This document shows, in pieces, positions 23,376 to 34,950 of a DNA stretch of 64,000 nt. Numbering within the stretch: the stretch's first letter is position 1; every line of letters begins with the position of its first letter. Below the pieces are notes generated by a model that saw nothing but the letters and a program-made list of their open reading frames with translations, was not told where the DNA came from and made no database searches. Origin of the DNA: Homalodisca vitripennis (Eukaryota; Arthropoda; Insecta; Hemiptera; Cicadellidae); contig NC_060212.1 of NCBI RefSeq assembly GCF_021130785.1, positions 149,903,501 through 149,967,500 on the forward strand, read 5' to 3'. Both the position numbers and the translations under genes were made by a program.

Positions 23376-24760
23376 GATTTTGTTGGTTCTTTTGCACAAA
23401 AAAAGGTTTAATCGCAATAGATGTGCATTGACAAAATAAAATATTAGATGAAGTTCGATATTATTTTAGATAATTTATTAATTTTTTTACTCATAAATTG
23501 TTCGAAATTCTGTCAGATTACAGAGTGCACAACAAACGAACAAAGGTGAACAACAAAATTATAACAGGTAAAGTCGCAGTAAATGGTGGACATGCCGGTT
23601 TACTGTAAAATTATGTAGATTACATTATAGAAACGAACAACACGCAAAGTGATCATATATAAAACAGCAAGTCAGAGCGCGTGTCCGTGCTACACGTTGT
23701 GTAGTTAACACGTGACACGTCACATTTCAAGGTCAGGCTGTGCTGCAACAGAACTGGTCGATCAGATCTATTAAGGCGCGACATAACAGCGCAGCGCAGC
23801 GGCGATATAACAAAGTTCAATGCGGACATGCAATTTCTATCAGTTTAGGTTAATATTTCGACTGTTAAGTCGTTGCGTTAAGTAATTCGTACCGCAAAAA
23901 GTTTTCAAAAAGAAAACATACAAACATTTAGTCTGGTAAATACTGTGTAAGAACCACAAATACTATCTACTGATGAAGTATAGTCGAAATAGGCTTGCAG
24001 GCAGACGCCTTTCTTAGGTTCAAGTCTTGACTACCAAGGGATTACTTATTACAAGAGTTTACCCCAATGAGGGACTTTCACTTTTACTAGCCTTTAAAAA
24101 GTGATCGTTGAAAGCTCCTTCTGGCAGAACTTGGACCTCTACACTACTGATTTTCTTCAACACTACTATAAAGTTTATTTTAATTTGGAAGGTTAACTCT
24201 TGCTCATTTTTGAGACTCGCATAAAAGCTCGTAGGTAGAACCACCACTACTATTTAAGGATATTTTTGAAAGAGGAAAAATCAGCAAGAGCTGCGGGTGA
24301 CACACGGAAGCGGATAGATCATCTACCCACCAAGTAGTTGGGTGAATTAGGGTCAAATATGTGGGTAAATATATTCCGTCATATCGTTGCATTGACGATA
24401 CATTTTATAAATGCAATTTATAATAAGTGTTGGCAATTAAAAGTACTGGTTTCCATTCGGACAGGTAGCATGCGATCGTCGTATTAAAAACCGTTGATTT
24501 AAATGATACAAGTAGTTAAATTTTTCTAGTTTCGTAAACCGTCTCAAAAGTTCATGAGTGAAATAACTTTTGTCAGAGAATCAATTTGTATTTATTTTTC
24601 ATTCCAACATGTTTCAAACTGAATTGAAGTGAATTAAGTTTGCAACATTATTGCAATTTAAACTTATTATAAAAATAATGTCTATATGGCTGTATAGTAA
24701 TCCTCGTATTTCCACAGTTTTGTTATAGGATGAAGTTCGAGTTATAGACTAGTCAACAGT
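23376..24760. other. No recognisable gene; a GC-richer stretch at 23660-23800
   Basis: The stretch at 23660-23800 holds TCAAGGTCA (about 23728, an FTZ-F1/ERR-type nuclear-receptor consensus), AACACGTGACACGTCACAT and GCGCAGCGCAGCGGCG. The short minus frames at 24059-24392 look incidental. Confidence 0.3.
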
Positions 24761-24766
24761 GAGTGA

Positions 24767-24960
24767 GTGGCAGGCATCGTCGTGAAACATCCCGCCAAAA
24801 TTGTTTCCATCCAGCCGTTATCCCCGGGATTACCGGCACACTCTTCCATCTTCCCAGGATCTCAGCTATCATCCCGAGATCCGCCACTAATTGTACAAGC
24901 GGGTCGGGTCATCGGGGCAAGCAGAGACCCCACTTTTAAAATCGCCGAAGAAATTTAAAA
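24767..24960 (+). other. GC-richer open frame of unknown nature
   Basis: A 63-codon frame opening at GTG, not ATG, with proline/serine-rich content. No domain recognised and no splice signals stand out. It may be part of an unidentified repeat. Confidence 0.15.
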
Positions 24961-25266
24961 GCATATATACAAAGGCTTTTCGTTTTTTAGTAAATCTGTT
25001 GCTATAAAAGATACAAAGGTAAAGTTTGATATAAATTTTAAATATCACCTTGCAAAAAAACTATATTAACAGTAAATGTAAAGCAGCGTATTGTAACTTA
25101 AATGAGAAAAACCTTTTGTACAACACAATTCAGAGATATGACTATTAGTTCTTAATAGTACACAACCACTTTTGAATTATGGATTCCAATATAATTGGAC
25201 TAATCTTTATTATTCTCAATTCAATTTAGTGCATAATAAATGTAATGAAATATATATATTTAAATA

Positions 25267-25434
25267 TGCTTATTTAAACGCATATGTGACAGATACGGCC
25301 AGATACAAAATAATTGAATCGGAAAAAGTAAGCACTCTATGGTGTAATGGTAGCACATTCACCCGGCAAGTGAGAGATCCGGGTTCGACTCCCGGCGGAG
25401 CAAGTACTTTTTGCGATTCAATGTTTATTGAAAT

Positions 25435-25438
<4 letters not shown>
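25267..25438 (+). mobile_element. tRNA-derived dispersed repeat, copy 5
   Basis: Plus-strand counterpart of the 18343-18540 copy: GCTTATTTAAACGCATATGT, CAGATACGGCCAGATACAAA, tRNA-like body, GATTCAATGTTTATTGAAAT. It then passes directly into (TA)n where copy 1 continues with AAGGCTATTGCC. The shared flanks show the duplicated unit includes about 65 bp upstream of the tRNA-like part. Confidence 0.75.
25333..25403 (+). tRNA. tRNA-like sequence, pseudo-tRNA
   Basis: Same body as 18404-18474 except for two G-to-A changes in the 5' acceptor strand (ACTCTA for GCTCTG) that break acceptor pairing. A and B boxes, D arm, anticodon loop CCGGCAA and T arm are intact. The loss of acceptor pairing with intact promoter boxes fits a transcribed repeat better than a tRNA. 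Confidence 0.5.

Positions 25439-25490
<52 letters not shown>
25438..25490. repeat. (TA)n microsatellite at the 3' end of the tRNA-derived repeat
   Basis: About 48 bp of pure TA followed by CATATA. It directly abuts the repeat. Confidence 0.95.
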
Positions 25491-27764
25491 GGGTTTTACT
25501 ACTTGGCTAAAATGTGTAAAATAACAAATACCTATGAATCATTAAAAGCATTGTTTTGCAAACAAAAAGACGGAGCTTTGGGTGACAAATATAAGAAAAA
25601 CATTAAGGATCAACAATTAAAAAAAAAACTTTATAAGCGATGTGTTTAACAAATGGAATGTTGAGTGTGATAACAAATAGAATTTTATTATAAATAATGG
25701 CATTGTGACAATATTTCTGTCAATAAGCAGAAACAATCGTCAGACCACACGTCATACGGTGAGTTACAACCTTGTGCATCGTCATACAGTGATTTAAGTG
25801 AGTTACAACCTTGGTGTACATCGTCATACAGTGCTGACACAATCGATAAAAACAATCGACTGAGGAAACATTAATTGTAACCTACGATAGTTTTGATCGT
25901 AGTGAAAGTGGTCTAAGAAGAGTCGAATATCACACAATAATGCTTTTTAAGATCAATTATTTTAGTTTAAATACACTAAAAGCCAATCATTTCACACAGA
26001 CACTTAAAATTTATAAAACTTTCAACCAACCCAACAAAATACTGATTTCTTGACTGAAAATAGTATCTTTTAGTGTCGCAATCTCATAACTGATATAACT
26101 ATTATTCATGTCCGGCGTTTAATTGTAAGTGTATCAAGTTATGAAAAATATAATTCTAGAAAAAAGTGAAATCCCACAATAGGTGTAAAACTTAGTTGTA
26201 TATTTATACAATACAATTTGGTCCATAATTCCTATTTAATAGACCAATATGAAATGAAGTTAATACGATTTCTTGAAGAATACAAAACAAAGAAATCTTT
26301 GTGTTTAAGTTATCCTCAAAAGTAAATAGTTAAAGTCGTAATATCATGTTACAAGTGTTCACGCGTTGAGACCAATATTTTTTGGTACGTTTGTTTACTA
26401 TCGGAAATTCACCAAGGATTTAGATTTTACAACATCAAATACAAAACAGGGAACGTTTTTCATCAAAAGCTGCCGTTAACAAAGCGTGCTAGAACACGTA
26501 CACATATACCGTGTTCAAAGCCAAGCTGTCATAAAACCTGAGAGGATTTTATAACGTTTCACTCTTTCATTTTCACAAGGAGTTGGATGTTTCTTCTGCA
26601 TCCAATAACCTAAAAATTGTTACATCCGTAGTTTCTTCTTTATATAAACTGGCCGTTAACTTTGATTGTTATTTCAAAAAACCATTTCTTGTGTTTTAAT
26701 TACACTATTTTTACGTCTACCTGATCAAAAATGTTGTAAAACGGTGATATGATTACAAAGGCTGTAAGTTTAAGGTTAAAAAGGCAAATAAAAGAAATGG
26801 ATGTTAATTTACGAATTCATTTTTAAGGACGTTGAAGCAAAGAGTAACCGCTTTATACGGATATTTATATTACATACATACATATACTGATATGTATATG
26901 TAAAATTGTTGGTATGCACGTTCCTTTACCAAAGTCTAAGGACATTATCTTGAAACCCCCACTTACATTACAATAATTGAGATTCGGTAAATTTTAGTTC
27001 TGTCTACACCCTAGCTGTCGTTAGCCCAGTTAACCTTTGATTGCTATAAGAATAAAAACCAAGACATTAAAACTTTTTTTATTTATTTTTTTAAAGTTTT
27101 TGTATTTATTAAAAACACATTTTTATATTTAATAAGAACATGTTTCTATTCGGAGTTTTATGAGCACAAAATTACAGTTAAAAGCAGTAAAATAATAGTT
27201 TGTAGAATAAAAAATAGGTTAATGTTTTTTTAATCTGAATACATTAAACAGTACACGAATCTAAGACACAACCGTTTAAGTGATTTTGTATATAATTCTT
27301 GTAGTTACATCCTAGTTCTACAAAAAAAATTGAAAATCATATTAATATAAAAGGATTACTTTGTATAGGTAACTTAATGAATGCTGAATATGCCTTAGTA
27401 GAACACTTAAATTCCCAACAAGATTGGGATTTGTTTCTTGGTAATTTTGTTGCTTGACAAATTTTAAACTTGTTTAAAGATCATCGATATTAGTTAAAAC
27501 TAAATGTAAAGTTAAACGGATAATTTGTTCATATATAGCGTTATACCTATTGCAACGTATGACGAAACTATTGTAATAAAGTCGAGTTCTTTACTCTTGG
27601 TTTTGGTAAATATTGGTTAAGCCATGAGGGTACAATATGAGAACTACATACTTTGGTTAGTTTCGTGACCGTCTTGAAAAAGTGTCTGTGTATTAAACAT
27701 TTAAATGTACTTGATTATTTTGTGTGCTACACGAACCAGAAACCTATGAATAAGTAAAGTAGAA
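25491..27764. other. AT-rich unique DNA
   Basis: CGTCATACRGTGA-type motifs occur three times at 25750-25830 as a small imperfect repeat. Otherwise no gene, RNA or repeat was recognised. Confidence 0.5.
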
Positions 27765-27765
27765 A

Positions 27766-27849
<84 letters not shown>
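27765..27849. repeat. (TA)n microsatellite
   Basis: About 85 bp of TA with ACAT and GTAT interruptions. Confidence 0.97.
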
Positions 27850-27851
<2 letters not shown>

Positions 27852-29234
27852 AAATATACTCGTATTACAGCTAGCGAAAGATTTCGCCTGAATTCCTGGG
27901 TAAAGAGTAAAATAAAGCCATACTGAACTTTTGGAAAGGTTAATTAAGTAAGAAATATCGTGGATTCTTATGTATTTTTACCTGATAAAGCTAATAAAAT
28001 AGGTTTCAGAACTGTACCTGTAGTAGTTTTTGAGGGATTCAGGGTTAAAAGCAAAAAATTGGGGCACGAAACAATGTTTTTTTAAGTTTGATGTACAATA
28101 ACTTTGTTAAATTGGTAATAAATACATAAAATCAACAAACATTAATTGTAGAGAATTTAATTCTGAGATAATAATAAAACAGAATATAGTACATACAAGT
28201 TAAAGAAATATCAATTTGATTCATAAACATAAAATTGTAATTACACAAGAGTTCTATAAGTTTGTAGCTTGATACTGAACAAATAAATAAACGTAAACGC
28301 TCAATGGTAAGGAATCAATAAAAAAAATGCCAAAAGACTGTATTTTAGCTTTAAAAGACTACAACTTTTACTAAACGAAATAAATATTAAGAATTATAAT
28401 TCTATTTACTGAAACTCTCCACGTTAATGCACCCATTAGAAACTCTCTGGATATGACTGAAAATCAAGGCAAATTCTTATATAACAACAAATAACAAAAA
28501 AAAACTGTTCTCGATTTAATTGAATAACGAAACATGAAAATTTCATTTTAAAACTGTACTCTTAAACAAGCAGAACAAAAATAAACACGATAGATGCTTG
28601 AAAATACTTTTGAATTAACTCAAATCAAAGGAGTTGTCTGAAAATACACGGGTGACTGAAACCGCCACCCTTCAGTCGAAGTGCAAATCTGTTTGTTGGT
28701 TCATGACGTCGTCAAATTGAATAATAACGATGATGTATGATTCAATGTAACACGATCGTGTAAGCTTTTGGGGGGGGGGGGTGAAGGGGGTCAGGAGGCT
28801 GCGGCTGTTACTCATGGATGTTAATTAATAAACAGTACCACAAAAGCAAATTAACGGGGGAGAAACCTGTATTCGTTTTCACTAGCAGAAAGGTGTACAC
28901 ATTTTGTCGTGCTGGGGCTAACGTTAGTGTTTGGTTAATTAAGCTAATGATGCACATTTATTCATTTACGTAACAAAAACACAGTAAAGTATTTTATACA
29001 CCCAACCAACCGTTGGGCGGACAATAAATATGTTTAAGCAGGACGAAAATTTTAATGTTACAGGGTGTGGAATACATTTTTGATATAAACAGTGATGATT
29101 TTTTTTCAATTATCTATTTAATCAATTCATTCACCTCTCCCCCTCGTTATAACCGATATTTATTGTTTATGTATTTCTTTCGTACGCATTTTATCCAGAT
29201 TTGTACTTCAACCAGATAATTAATTTCCCCTTAA
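27850..29234. other. AT-rich DNA; poly-G at 28770-28781
   Basis: No gene seen. A 12-base G run followed by GTGAAGGGGG stands out at 28770-28790. Confidence 0.5.
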
Positions 29235-29239
29235 AGGCG

Positions 29240-29720
29240 GATTCAGGTGGCGGCAATTGATTTTACGCCCATTATAACAGTGTTTAGCCTGAAACATTTT
29301 ACGCCCTTATATGTAGTTACAGACTTATAGAAAATATTTGATTTTAAAGATGTCATTTATACACATCCGTTTGTTTTGATATTTTTATTAGTTGGTCATA
29401 AAACAATCGTAAACTTTGTTACACTTTAGCGTATACATATAAAATATACACTTAACAAAAAAAAAAAAACAAGAGCTCGGATGCGTTTCATTAACATCTT
29501 CAATATTAAATAGACCCCAAGATTCTATAAACGATAATAAAGGGTTTCAAAGGGTTTAAGGTTAAACATTGTTCTTATGGGACAGAAGGTCTATTTACGT
29601 GTTTGCTCTTATCCCCGCCAATCATTTTGGCCAAAGCCATCAAAATAGAGAGCAGAAACAAAAGTAACACCGAGTGCTTTTATAAATACCTTGTAGTAAA
29701 CAATAAGTTTAACTCGATTC
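29240..29720 (+). repeat. Dispersed repeat family B, copy 1
   Basis: Aligns along its length with 30700-30759 plus 31076-31470: GGTGGCGGCAATTGATTTTA, CCTGAAACATTTTACGCCCT, TTAGCGTAT, CAAAGGGTTTxAGGTT, AACATTGTTCTTATGGGACA and the CCTTGTAGTA end. No coding capacity. A core of it recurs at 41.35 and 57.3-57.6 kb. Confidence 0.7.
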
Positions 29721-30690
29721 TGCCTGCTATTGTACATTTATTTAAAACAAATTTACATTACATTTAAAAAAACCTACTTGTTTGATCCTTATTCCACGTA
29801 ACTATTAAAAAATTCCATGTATTCAAATTCCATTGAACCTTGTTTTATGTAAAAAAGATACCTTTTATATGATGTAAAAAAGAACACGATGAAAATGTTT
29901 CTATGTAAAGATTTCCAAGGCACACCCACGAGGGGTGTGATTGAATCCATTCTCGTGGCATGAATCATACTTAACAAACCGGGTAAAGGTCAGGTCTGAT
30001 GGTGTTTACAAAGTGAATATCCTGTCCGGACTGAACGAAGGGGATCTAGTTTTGTCGTTGACGGGCTCTGTCATTAAAACTACGCACTAACTTCAACTTT
30101 TTATGAACTAGAATGGGAATTGTATAGCAAGAGTTTTCAAATTCCAAACATTAATGACTTGAAATTACCTTGTGTTTTTGAATGTGCTTGACCTTTTAGC
30201 AGTAAAAGAGACACCGACCGACACAGTTTTTACCGAAGATGCCGAGCTGCGATTTATTCTGAAACCATTACAGTTCTGTAGAGTAGATCGTAATTACACG
30301 TCATGTGAAGTATAAAACCGTGTTGTAAATTACGTCGCGGCGACCCCATAACTGTACACGTGACAGTGTGGTTGGTATTCAACCAATCCTACAATATCCA
30401 GATAGGTCAATACATGAGCACTGGACTGTATCCGATAAATCAGCTTCCTGCGACAAACTAGTCCAAGAGGCGAGAGCCAATGTGCACAGTATTAGCACAC
30501 AACCTGGCTTTTATAAGCAGGAAAAGCCGCGCTAGTTTTGCTAGGAAATGGGAGGGTAACGAAAGGGTTAAAAATATAAAACAGTTTTTTTGACAACTTA
30601 TATTTTTTTCGTTTGACACAATTAAAACTCACCTTCAGAAATGAATAGAAGTCACACCACTGCCAGACTACTATATAAAGAAATTGAAAG
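29721..30690. other. No recognisable gene
   Basis: A minus frame at 29789-29977 has no known match. Composition is slightly less AT-rich at 30000-30560 but without clear motifs. Confidence 0.4.
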
Positions 30691-30761
30691 TATTCACTTT
30701 TAGGGTCTGTATATGGTTAGGTGACGACGATTTAACGTTCATTTATTTGTCTAAAGGTTAG

Positions 30762-30995
30762 ATTAGACAGAAACAGTTAGTATGGTTCGGCCATGTAAAC
30801 CGAATGGATGAGGAACGTCTGCAAAAAATTCTTATGGAATGGCTACCAACAGAACGACGAAAGAGGGGGCGCCCTAGAGAAACATGGAAGCAGGGGATAT
30901 CGAAGGCAATGTCGGAACGGAACTTGGGACCTGGTGATTGGAATGACAGGAAAGAGTGGAAGTTGGGAATCGGAAGGCGACCACATACGCTGTGA
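30762..30995 (+). pseudogene. Non-LTR polyprotein C-terminus (WFGHV..RM / RGRP..TW type)
   Basis: Encodes about 77 residues: WFGHVNRMDEERL, then RRKRGRPRETWKQGISKAM, then DWNDRKEWKLGIGRR and stop. This is the well-known C-terminal tail following the RT domain in several invertebrate non-LTR elements, often mis-annotated as a host protein. There are no internal stops or frameshifts, in line with recent insertion. The catalytic RT and endonuclease domains were lost by 5' truncation. Clade assignment (RTE-like or L1/R-like) cannot be settled from this tail. Confidence 0.85.
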
Positions 30996-31000
30996 AACCG

Positions 31001-31002
<2 letters not shown>

Positions 31003-31058
<56 letters not shown>
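31003..31058. repeat. (TA)n tail of the non-LTR insertion
   Basis: About 55 bp of TA directly between the end of the element and the downstream TSD copy. Confidence 0.97.
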
Positions 31059-31063
<5 letters not shown>

Positions 31064-31470
31064 TGTCTAAAGGTTGGTCTGAAACATGTTTATGCCCTTG
31101 TTAGTAGTTGAAGAGTTATGGGAAATATTTCATATTAAAGACATAATTAATACACTTCTATTAGTTTTTATATATTTTTATTACTTGGTCAAAAAGTAAT
31201 AGTTACCTTTTTAATACCTTAGCGTATTTAAAGAAACATTTCAATAAGGGTATCAAAGGGTTTGAGGTTTAACAGTGTTCTTTTGGGACAGAATTCAAGG
31301 TCGTTTCACAACACCAGCCTCTTAAACAAGCATTAAGACTAAGCGGAAGTGTTAGTTTTGGCCCAAGGCGTTAAAATACAGAGCCAAAATAAAAGTAACG
31401 ACTAGTACTTTTATAAATTCCTTGTACGTACTATGTCGAATTAAGAAAAGTATTACCTTAGAATAAAAGA

Positions 31471-32049
31471 TCATATTCGTATTTTTAACCTTTTCGGTAC
31501 CCTTGCATTTTGACCTCCATCAAAATTGGTGCGGCTTAAGATCAATTTCTCTCTTACGGGAAATTGTCTTTCGATTCCAAGATCTTTAGGTTGTGTACCC
31601 TCTAAATTAACTCGCGGCTCCTGAACTATGTCCCCGGTAACGACAGGAAAGATTATGACAAAGATTCACAGGTTTTGATAACACTCCTCCCGCAAAAAAG
31701 AAAAGTGTTAGATAACAATTTAAACCCAAGTTGATTTGAGTTATCGAAATAAATCGAATGTTGAATTTATTTTGAACAAAACAGCATTGAGAAAATGGAT
31801 AAAAACTAAAAAATAGTGATAACAATAAGTTGATAAAGAATATGTAAAACCTCACAGCCACTTAGTATCTCATTATGTGAATATTAATGACACAGTGAAT
31901 GATGGGGACATTATGAGGACAACTAAACTTCCACCCTAAGTTTTGACTAGTTCGCTTGACGCTTGTTCGTGTCAAACTAGAAGTCGAGAATCGCTAACTT
32001 GTGAAGTTGATATTCCAACGACAAGTCTTACACTTTATCCAGGCACATA
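31471..32049. other. AT-rich unique DNA
   Basis: A minus frame at 31607-31861 (84 codons, Phe/Leu-rich) is probably composition-driven. Nothing else recognised. Confidence 0.4.
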
Positions 32050-32350
32050 TTATGCACTAAATATCTAGTTATGAACTACTTGGTTGGCTTATTTATTTGG
32101 TAATCATTTATATACTAGCTATTTATTTAATTTATCTCACTTTTATAAAATCTTATTACTTGTTTGGCTTTGCCATTTGTTAATTAATTATAAACTAGCT
32201 ATTTATTTTATTTAGCTCATTTACAATAGACTTGCAATGTATCTGCTTGATTGGCTACGATATTTGTTTGTTAGTTTTATAGTAGTTTATTATTCAATTT
32301 AAATCGTTATTATAGAAATTACCTGTTTTGTTGGTGTATTTGTTTGCTTA
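32050..32350. repeat. Degenerate tandem repeat, about three units of 70-90 bp
   Basis: TTGGCTT / TTGGCTA recurs at about 32094, 32164 and 32251, each followed by a TTTGT/TATTTG block, ACTAGCTATTTATTT (twice) and a CTCAxTT motif. Much older than the other arrays. Confidence 0.55.
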
Positions 32351-33392
32351 TCGAATTGGCGGTTAGATCCTGTCAACAAAGGTATTTTCCCGTCTACTTA
32401 CGCATCCAATAAACTCATAACTTGTTAATCATTTCCAAAATAATTAGTGAAAAACTGTATGAAATTCCACCTTTTCACTGGAGTAAGTGATGGGATCGTT
32501 ATATTTAATTTAAACGTCCCTACCATAGAGTTAAATCACTACTAGGCCTAGATTATTTTCTCTTTCATTGCCATTGGCAGTCTAAAAGGTAACTGTTATT
32601 TCGGCAACAACACAAGAAGATATAACAAGAAATTAACGAAGTTTATAATTTTGCAATTTCTGCAGAATATAGCTACAGAATTACATATTCACTGCGAATA
32701 AAAACGTCAATACAATTAAAGGTAAAGGAATAAAGTAGTTGGGAGGATTTAAGCAGTTGGCTTTTGTAGGCAACTATATTTATCGTTACCTCGTTTTGTT
32801 TGAATAGTATAATGTTTATAAATGTGTCTTTATTCTGTCTCAAGCGTACAACGATAGTGTAAAATATAGACAGGAAGTTGTATTTTTATAACACAGTATC
32901 ATGAACTCTCCAGACTAATGTGAGATATTCATAAAATAGAGGAAAGTGTATAGATAAAATCAAAGTAAACTATATTATCGTGTAAAACTCGTATATCTAG
33001 GTGGAGAGCCAGAAGGTTATGCTAACGAGATGACCGGCTGCTCGGGTCTGTGAGGGCGGACGACCTCTTCTTGACTTGATTCACCGTTTAAAAACAAACC
33101 GTTCTTCCGATCCTCAGGCAACCCAACCCGAGGTGTGAACCCAATCTTCTAGGTCAGTTCCCAAACAAATTAATCTAACCTACATTACAAAAGGACTCTT
33201 GAACACGTTCACTGACAAATTAATTAAAACTTTCTTTAATTTTTTGTCATAACAACAGATTTATTCTTACTTAATGTATGTCCTTGCATAGTGAACAGAA
33301 ATTGATTAGAATCCTTCTTTTATTCTGAAGTCATCATTCATTAGCACTGCCAAATACTAAATCAGCTTGCAATTTGCTCTTGTTATTACTTA
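32351..33392. other. No recognisable gene
   Basis: Mostly AT-rich. A modestly GC-richer stretch at 33000-33150 has no recognisable motif. Confidence 0.45.
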
Positions 33393-33850
33393 GTTTTTGG
33401 CTCAACGTTAGCAAAACTTATGGCTGGAGGGTCTGGTAACACTTATTTTTTGTATGTCTGTCTGACCAAACAATATTTCGAGAACAAACTGACCTGCAGA
33501 CTTGAAATTCACCATGAAGCTTCATTTCTATATATGCAATATCGAGTTCAGTAATGGTACTCGGCAATCCATGGGATTTGGCTGGGCGTTAGAGAAAATC
33601 TTTACATTGATGTTATGGATAACCCGGATGGCATGAGTAAAATAGCAGAATAAATCAATTTGTAGAAAGAAACTTAGAACAATCATATGGCATTTGAACA
33701 TGCAATGTAGTCATACAAGAAGTCTTCTATAGATTTTATCTCTAGACTTGTTTATACACTGACAAGAATGGACATGTTCATCCATCGGGTTTAGCAGAGC
33801 GTTTTTGAAGCCTAACTCACTCGGTAGGGTGGCACAATAGCTCTTTTCTC
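33393..33850 (+). repeat. Dispersed repeat family A, copy 6 (longest well-ordered copy)
   Basis: TTGGCTCAACGTTAGCAAAA, ACAGACTTGAAATT analogue, ATGAAGCTTCATTTCTATAT, ATCGAGTTCAGTAATGG, CATGGGATTTGGCTGGGCGT, then TTATGGATAACCCGGATGGC, AATAAATCAATTTGTAGA, and a third degenerate head GGGTTTAGCAGAGCG. The head motif thus recurs within one element. Confidence 0.75.
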
Positions 33851-33989
33851 AGCCAGAGGGATGAAAAAAATTGTTGAGGAGAAACATAGATCACCAAACT
33901 AACAAACCAAGAATTGACGGTGGAACAGTGTTACCCAGCCTCATGAGTCCCTATTCCACAATAGGACGCCAGTAATTAACAAGCTTGGC

Positions 33990-34950
33990 TCATCATGATA
34001 AAATGTTTAAAAATCTTAATCAACCAACCTCGTAGTAGCTGTATTACAGGAAGACGTCTAGACGCTACTACTATGAAAAACACTACACTCACCATGATAA
34101 AATGTTTAAAATCTTAATCAACTAACCTCGTAGTAGCTGTATTACAAGAAGACGTCTAGACGCTACTATGAAAAACACTACACTCACCATGATAAAATGT
34201 TTAAAATCTTAATCAACCAACCTCGTAGTAGCTGTATTACAAGAAGACGTCTAGACGCTACTATGAAAAACACTACACTCACCATGATAAAATGTTTAAA
34301 ATCTTAATCAACCAACCTCGTAGTAGCTGTATTACAAGAAGACGTCTAGACGCTACTATGAAAAAACACTACACTCACCATGATAAAATGTTTAAAATCT
34401 TAATCAACCAACCTCGTAGTAGCTGTATTACAAGAAGACGTCTAGACGCTACTATGAAAAACACTACACTCACCATGATAAAATGTTTAAAATCTTAATC
34501 AACCAACCTCGTAGTAGCTGTATTACAAGAAGACGTCTAGACGCTACTATGAAAAACACTACACTCACCATGATAAAATGTTTAAAATCTTAATCAACCA
34601 ACCTCGTAGTAGCTGTATTACAAGAAGACGTCTAGACGCTACTATGAAAAACACTACACTCACCATGATAAAATGTTTAAAATCTTAATCAACCAACCTC
34701 GTAGTAGCTGTATTACAAGAAGACGTCTAGACGCTACTATGAAAAACACTACACTCACCATGATAAAATGTTTAAAATCTTAATCAACCAACCTCGTAGT
34801 AGCTGTATTACAGGAAGACGTCTAGACGCTACTATTAAAAACACTACACTCACCATGATAAAATGTTTAAAATCTTAATCAACCAACCTCGTAGTAGCGG
34901 TATTACAGGAAGACGTCTAGACGCTACTATTAAAAACACTATATCAACAT
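33990..34950. repeat. Satellite array, 95-bp unit, 10 copies
   Basis: CATGATAAAATGTTTAAA recurs at 33994, 34093, 34188 and then every 95 bp. Each unit includes the palindrome AGACGTCT and a hairpin with GTAGTAGC pairing with GCTACTA. The first unit has an extra TACT, and the last two share ATTAAAAAC in place of ATGAAAAAC. Near-identity of the middle units indicates recent homogenisation. Confidence 0.97.

Larger units (their letters stand above)
30743..31075 (+). mobile_element. 5'-truncated non-LTR retrotransposon insertion with 17-bp TSD
   Basis: The 17-bp sequence TTATTTGTCTAAAGGTT occurs at 30743-30759 and again at 31059-31075. Between them is about 300 bp: the C-terminal codons of a retrotransposon polyprotein, a TGA at 30993-30995, a very short 3' UTR and a (TA)n tail. 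A perfect long TSD, 5' truncation and simple-repeat tail are hallmarks of target-primed reverse transcription. The intact TSD points to a fairly young event. Confidence 0.88.
30700..31470 (+). repeat. Dispersed repeat family B, copy 2, split by an insertion
   Basis: The left part (30700-30759, GGTGACGACGATTTAACG) and right part (31076-31470, GGTCTGAAACATGTTTATGC through TTCCTTGTACG) are contiguous in copy 1 at 29.2-29.7 kb. Between them lies the non-LTR insertion of 30760-31058 with its duplicated target. Confidence 0.7.

Noticed and set aside
25172..25510. 112-codon plus frame as a protein gene
   Set aside because: It reads through the tRNA-like repeat and then TA repeats, so it is an artefact of a dispersed element.
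30804..30995. Host gene encoding a basic protein
   Set aside because: The peptide is the familiar C-terminal tail of non-LTR retrotransposons, with a TSD and simple-repeat tail around it.
34292..34498. Plus-strand frames in the 95-bp array as genes
   Set aside because: They are satellite units read through an indel; the same frame breaks in neighbouring units.
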